Assembly (NCBI GenBank): GCA_965226545.1
Contig: OZ245364.1
Location: 1,922,001 to 1,986,000, forward strand
DNA: 64,000 nucleotides
Direction: 5' to 3'
Source: JAHRAW01 sp965226545
Lineage (GTDB): Bacteria > Pseudomonadota > Gammaproteobacteria > Arenicellales > Poriferihabitantaceae
Below, piece by piece: positions 62,701 to 64,000 of this stretch. Under the pieces are notes generated by a model. It saw only the letters and a list, made by a program, of their open reading frames with translations, did not search any database and was not told the origin of the DNA. The position numbers were made by a program, and so were the translations under genes. Numbering within the stretch: the stretch's first letter is position 1; the number at the start of each line of letters is the position of its first letter.

Positions 62701-64000
62701 CGCAATGCCACCGGTATCCGGGTCGGGCAATGTCGTTGTATTTGCGGCGTTGTCGGCGAGTTGCACAGTCAACACCGTCGCCGTATAAACCGGCGCCGGG
62801 GCGGCGTATATTGTGAATGTGTGAATCGCCGAAGCGCCGCCGGTTGTTTCGGTGATGATGTAGGACAATGTTACCTCGCCGGACACGGCGGTAAACCCGC
62901 CGGATAATATGCGGGTGGTGGCATCAAACGCCAATGTGTTGCTTGCGGTGATGGCGGTGGTGAGCAAAGCGGCGGTGCCGGTTGCGCTGTCGGCAAGGGC
63001 GGAAAATGTAATCATTTTGCCGCTGTCATTGACGGTATAAGAAAGCGCATCCGGGTTTTGGCTGTCATCGGCGAATTGCAATTCGATAACTTCAATCACA
63101 AAACGCAATTCCGCAAACGCCCCATGGCTGTCGGTGGCGGTCATCGTATAGGAGTATGAACCGGGGGCGTTTGTGCCGTGCTCCGCTTTCGCAGTGAACA
63201 CGCGCGTGGCGGGGTCGAATGCAAAATTGGTTTCCAAAGTATCCGCCACCGCATAAACCAAACTGCCAACCCCGCCGCCCGCCGCGCGCAAGGGTATCGT
63301 TTTATCCACATTCGCGGCTTCGCCGGGCAAGCCCAACTTCACGGTCAACGCCGTCGGTGCGACGCTGAAAGTGACGGCGGGGGCGAAATTCGCTTTGAAG
63401 GTGAATGCGCCGATTACGCCGCCGGGGTTGCCGGGCGTGTCGACATCGGAGTTCATTTGGATTTGGATACTGCCTTCGAACTCGAAGCCGACGTTGCGGA
63501 CCGCGGGGTCGATGTCGCTGACTCTGATGCCTTCGAGGGTGGTGCTGTCGCCCTGCGTAAAGGCAAGCCCGGAGTTAATGAACTGGTTGGTGAAATCGCG
63601 CGGCGATGTGAAACTCGGCGGCAAGGCGGCCGGTGCAGGCAGGGTTAAATTGCTGATGTCGTAGATTGTGCCGCCGGTGGAATACGAAAGCACGGCGTTG
63701 GCGGTGGTGAATGTGACCGCCAGCGACGACGACGACGTATCCCACACATCGAATACGCCGAGCATATAAGTGAGCGTGGCGGTGGCGCTATCGGCATCAT
63801 CGGTTGCGGTGAGTTCATAGGCGGTGAAAGCAATCGCACTCGACGGGGCATCGGCTTCCACCGTCGGGGTGCCGGCGATATCATTGAGCGTTATCGAAAA
63901 TCCATCGGTGGCTGGGGCTATGGGCGCAAGCGTATAGGCGACAGTGCCAACGATGCCGCTGGTGGTGACGGGCGTCAACTCATACGACACCAACACATTT
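59743..64000 (-). CDS. Giant Ig-like-repeat autotransporter (5' end outside the window)
   Basis: At least 1417 residues; the frame is open to the window edge, so the true N-terminus, with any signal peptide, is missing. The first ~1000 residues hold repeated ~85-100-residue Ig-like/cadherin-like domains with patterns such as FTVNQPEGITVTL, APFSYALQGQLPEGVNFDGNTGRVYG and VTATDSNGSSAEG (He_PIG-like). The last ~330 residues form an autotransporter-type beta barrel (GGFAMWMSARYRALRGDEQDL ... VLNLVGEYESLDSGDAEQSVLLRGKVAF), ending in Phe as expected for outer-membrane barrels. The segment before the barrel (LPRITAAIISDTIGVISGRIAQL) is the likely linker helix. It is probably a surface adhesin. Confidence 0.88.
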   Translation of the reverse strand, partial: NVLVSYELTPVTTSGIVGTVAYTLAPIAPATDGFSITLNDIAGTPTVEADAPSSAIAFTAYELTATDDADSATATLTYMLGVFDVWDTSSSSLAVTFTTANAVLSYSTGGTIYDISNLTLPAPAALPPSFTSPRDFTNQFINSGLAFTQGDSTTLEGIRVSDIDPAVRNVGFEFEGSIQIQMNSDVDTPGNPGGVIGAFTFKANFAPAVTFSVAPTALTVKLGLPGEAANVDKTIPLRAAGGGVGSLVYAVADTLETNFAFDPATRVFTAKAEHGTNAPGSYSYTMTATDSHGAFAELRFVIEVIELQFADDSQNPDALSYTVNDSGKMITFSALADSATGTAALLTTAITASNTLAFDATTRILSGGFTAVSGEVTLSYIITETTGGASAIHTFTIYAAPAPVYTATVLTVQLADNAANTTTLPDPDTGGIAPFTFSVAYGTLPPGVTLESPNLLVGSPPLGEASVSFTATDSNGSSAEGNFVVEVVAAPQFTREDDVATFTVGSPTYVLNGDTGVTGDIPSAALVPGTGVRPVLNPTTDNLSGSGGLTFDSTAGVGGTPTVAGNFTYQFIATDSATTPRSATHTLAIRVNTVPTFAVQKNLSFTIDHPFDVTLTSPDGGTAPFSYALQGQLPEGVNFDGNTGRVYGNALKVGGTGYILTAVDANDVAVAANGAFGIDVFPAPGFDVSHPDVSFTVNQPEGITVTLSPVDESMHAAPLTYTISVGDYTAPYQFAAADENVRRGRNPVTTFYLNAADETAGIGIELLWAGDGGTQVGGTYTLTAPKEILTIKDEDTEKEDDFVQTIEVGMTVADGNGVEGFDDFLIQFVAGPMLAKRVYEIDLGNYEVDVDYEWTFPAADGGGVAPYTYAATPTDEDGNLTFEGDTEPVPNPEWVRGVVNDRVPPVMTIRVTQAIIDELREQIRNNTVTKLPDWAYYQYTITDDNKATTTHPLTIKPLLSTDEDLMRLNELILPRITAAIISDTIGVISGRIAQLRSGTHRTPQVSLAGQNSIAGIAMAHGQSLADDRMDFADLLNNASVNMPLGVAGGADSYRAPGGFAMWMSARYRALRGDEQDLIWDGDLRNLYVGVDGAFTNSTLFGLAIGWSDSTVDYTGRKELIGLGDGKYTVDLVSMHPYLSWQAKHLDLWLSVGYGSGELERTAKTDVSETKTTDIFMQNAALGASGSIRDYGVIDMRLKGEVVSTRMEIDEADGFPEQAINTGLSRMSLSISQSHLTSNGGRYEPGFEFGWRQAHGDGGSDGALEASTGMRFADASTRRSGELRAHGAWAADGEYEEWGVYAQFRNQPGADGQGFSVSLTPTYGELAERNVWDNPLTDLTATPDDYAMQVDARVGYGLSGVGGVLTPFGEWSHRANDTWRLGLDWSPKRDFVLNLVGEYESLDSGDAEQSVLLRGKVAF

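Overview
The window looks like chromosome of a moderately GC-rich proteobacterium, most likely a divergent gammaproteobacterium. The evidence is gene order: rpsP-rimM-trmD-rplS; der-bamB-yfgM-hisS-rodZ-rlmN-ndk; rnr-rlmB; and uvrA next to an MFS gene and ssb. There are also Gram-negative envelope genes (bamB, an AsmA-like protein, a LysM lipoprotein, an outer-membrane autotransporter). The species cannot be named from this sequence.

Layout: 1-3.1 kb holds the start of glpD, a RidA-family gene and kefB. A complete IS1595-type element (3191-3899, perfect 8-bp target duplication) follows, then a fused secreted msrAB. 5.4-9.4 kb carries rnr-rlmB and a degenerate tandem array. 9.4-14.1 kb has pntA, a small unknown gene, pntB and hisG. 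14.2-20.4 kb has a LysM lipoprotein, a 1150-residue AsmA-like protein, a repetitive ORF and argC. yggS lies at 20.6 kb. 21.5-31.4 kb is an accessory, defence-type island: an AlbA_2/Schlafen-type ATP-binding protein coupled to a ParA-like ATPase, then hsdM-hsdS-hsdR and a YgjP-type metallopeptidase, ending beside tRNA-Ser(GGA). 31.5-47.2 kb is core: pdxH, ssb, MFS, TM2 protein, uvrA, relA, xerD, a secreted repeat protein, the rplS-trmD-rimM-rpsP operon and xseA. 47.4-59.6 kb is the der-to-ndk cluster plus mtaB, iscA and a class III aminotransferase. The window ends inside a giant Ig-like-repeat autotransporter.

Two themes stand out. First, the two operons of the 21.5-31.4 kb island are preceded by nearly the same ~24-nt promoter-like element, which suggests that the AlbA_2/ParA pair and the type I restriction-modification genes are co-regulated and may act together. 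Second, this genome carries many short tandem repeats. They fill most intergenic gaps with hexamer-like units, and similar units appear inside conserved enzymes as low-complexity inserts (MtaB, RlmN, RelA, YggS, RNase R). UvrA also has a basic histone-like tail. Calls rest on reading translations and motifs by eye; no database search was possible.
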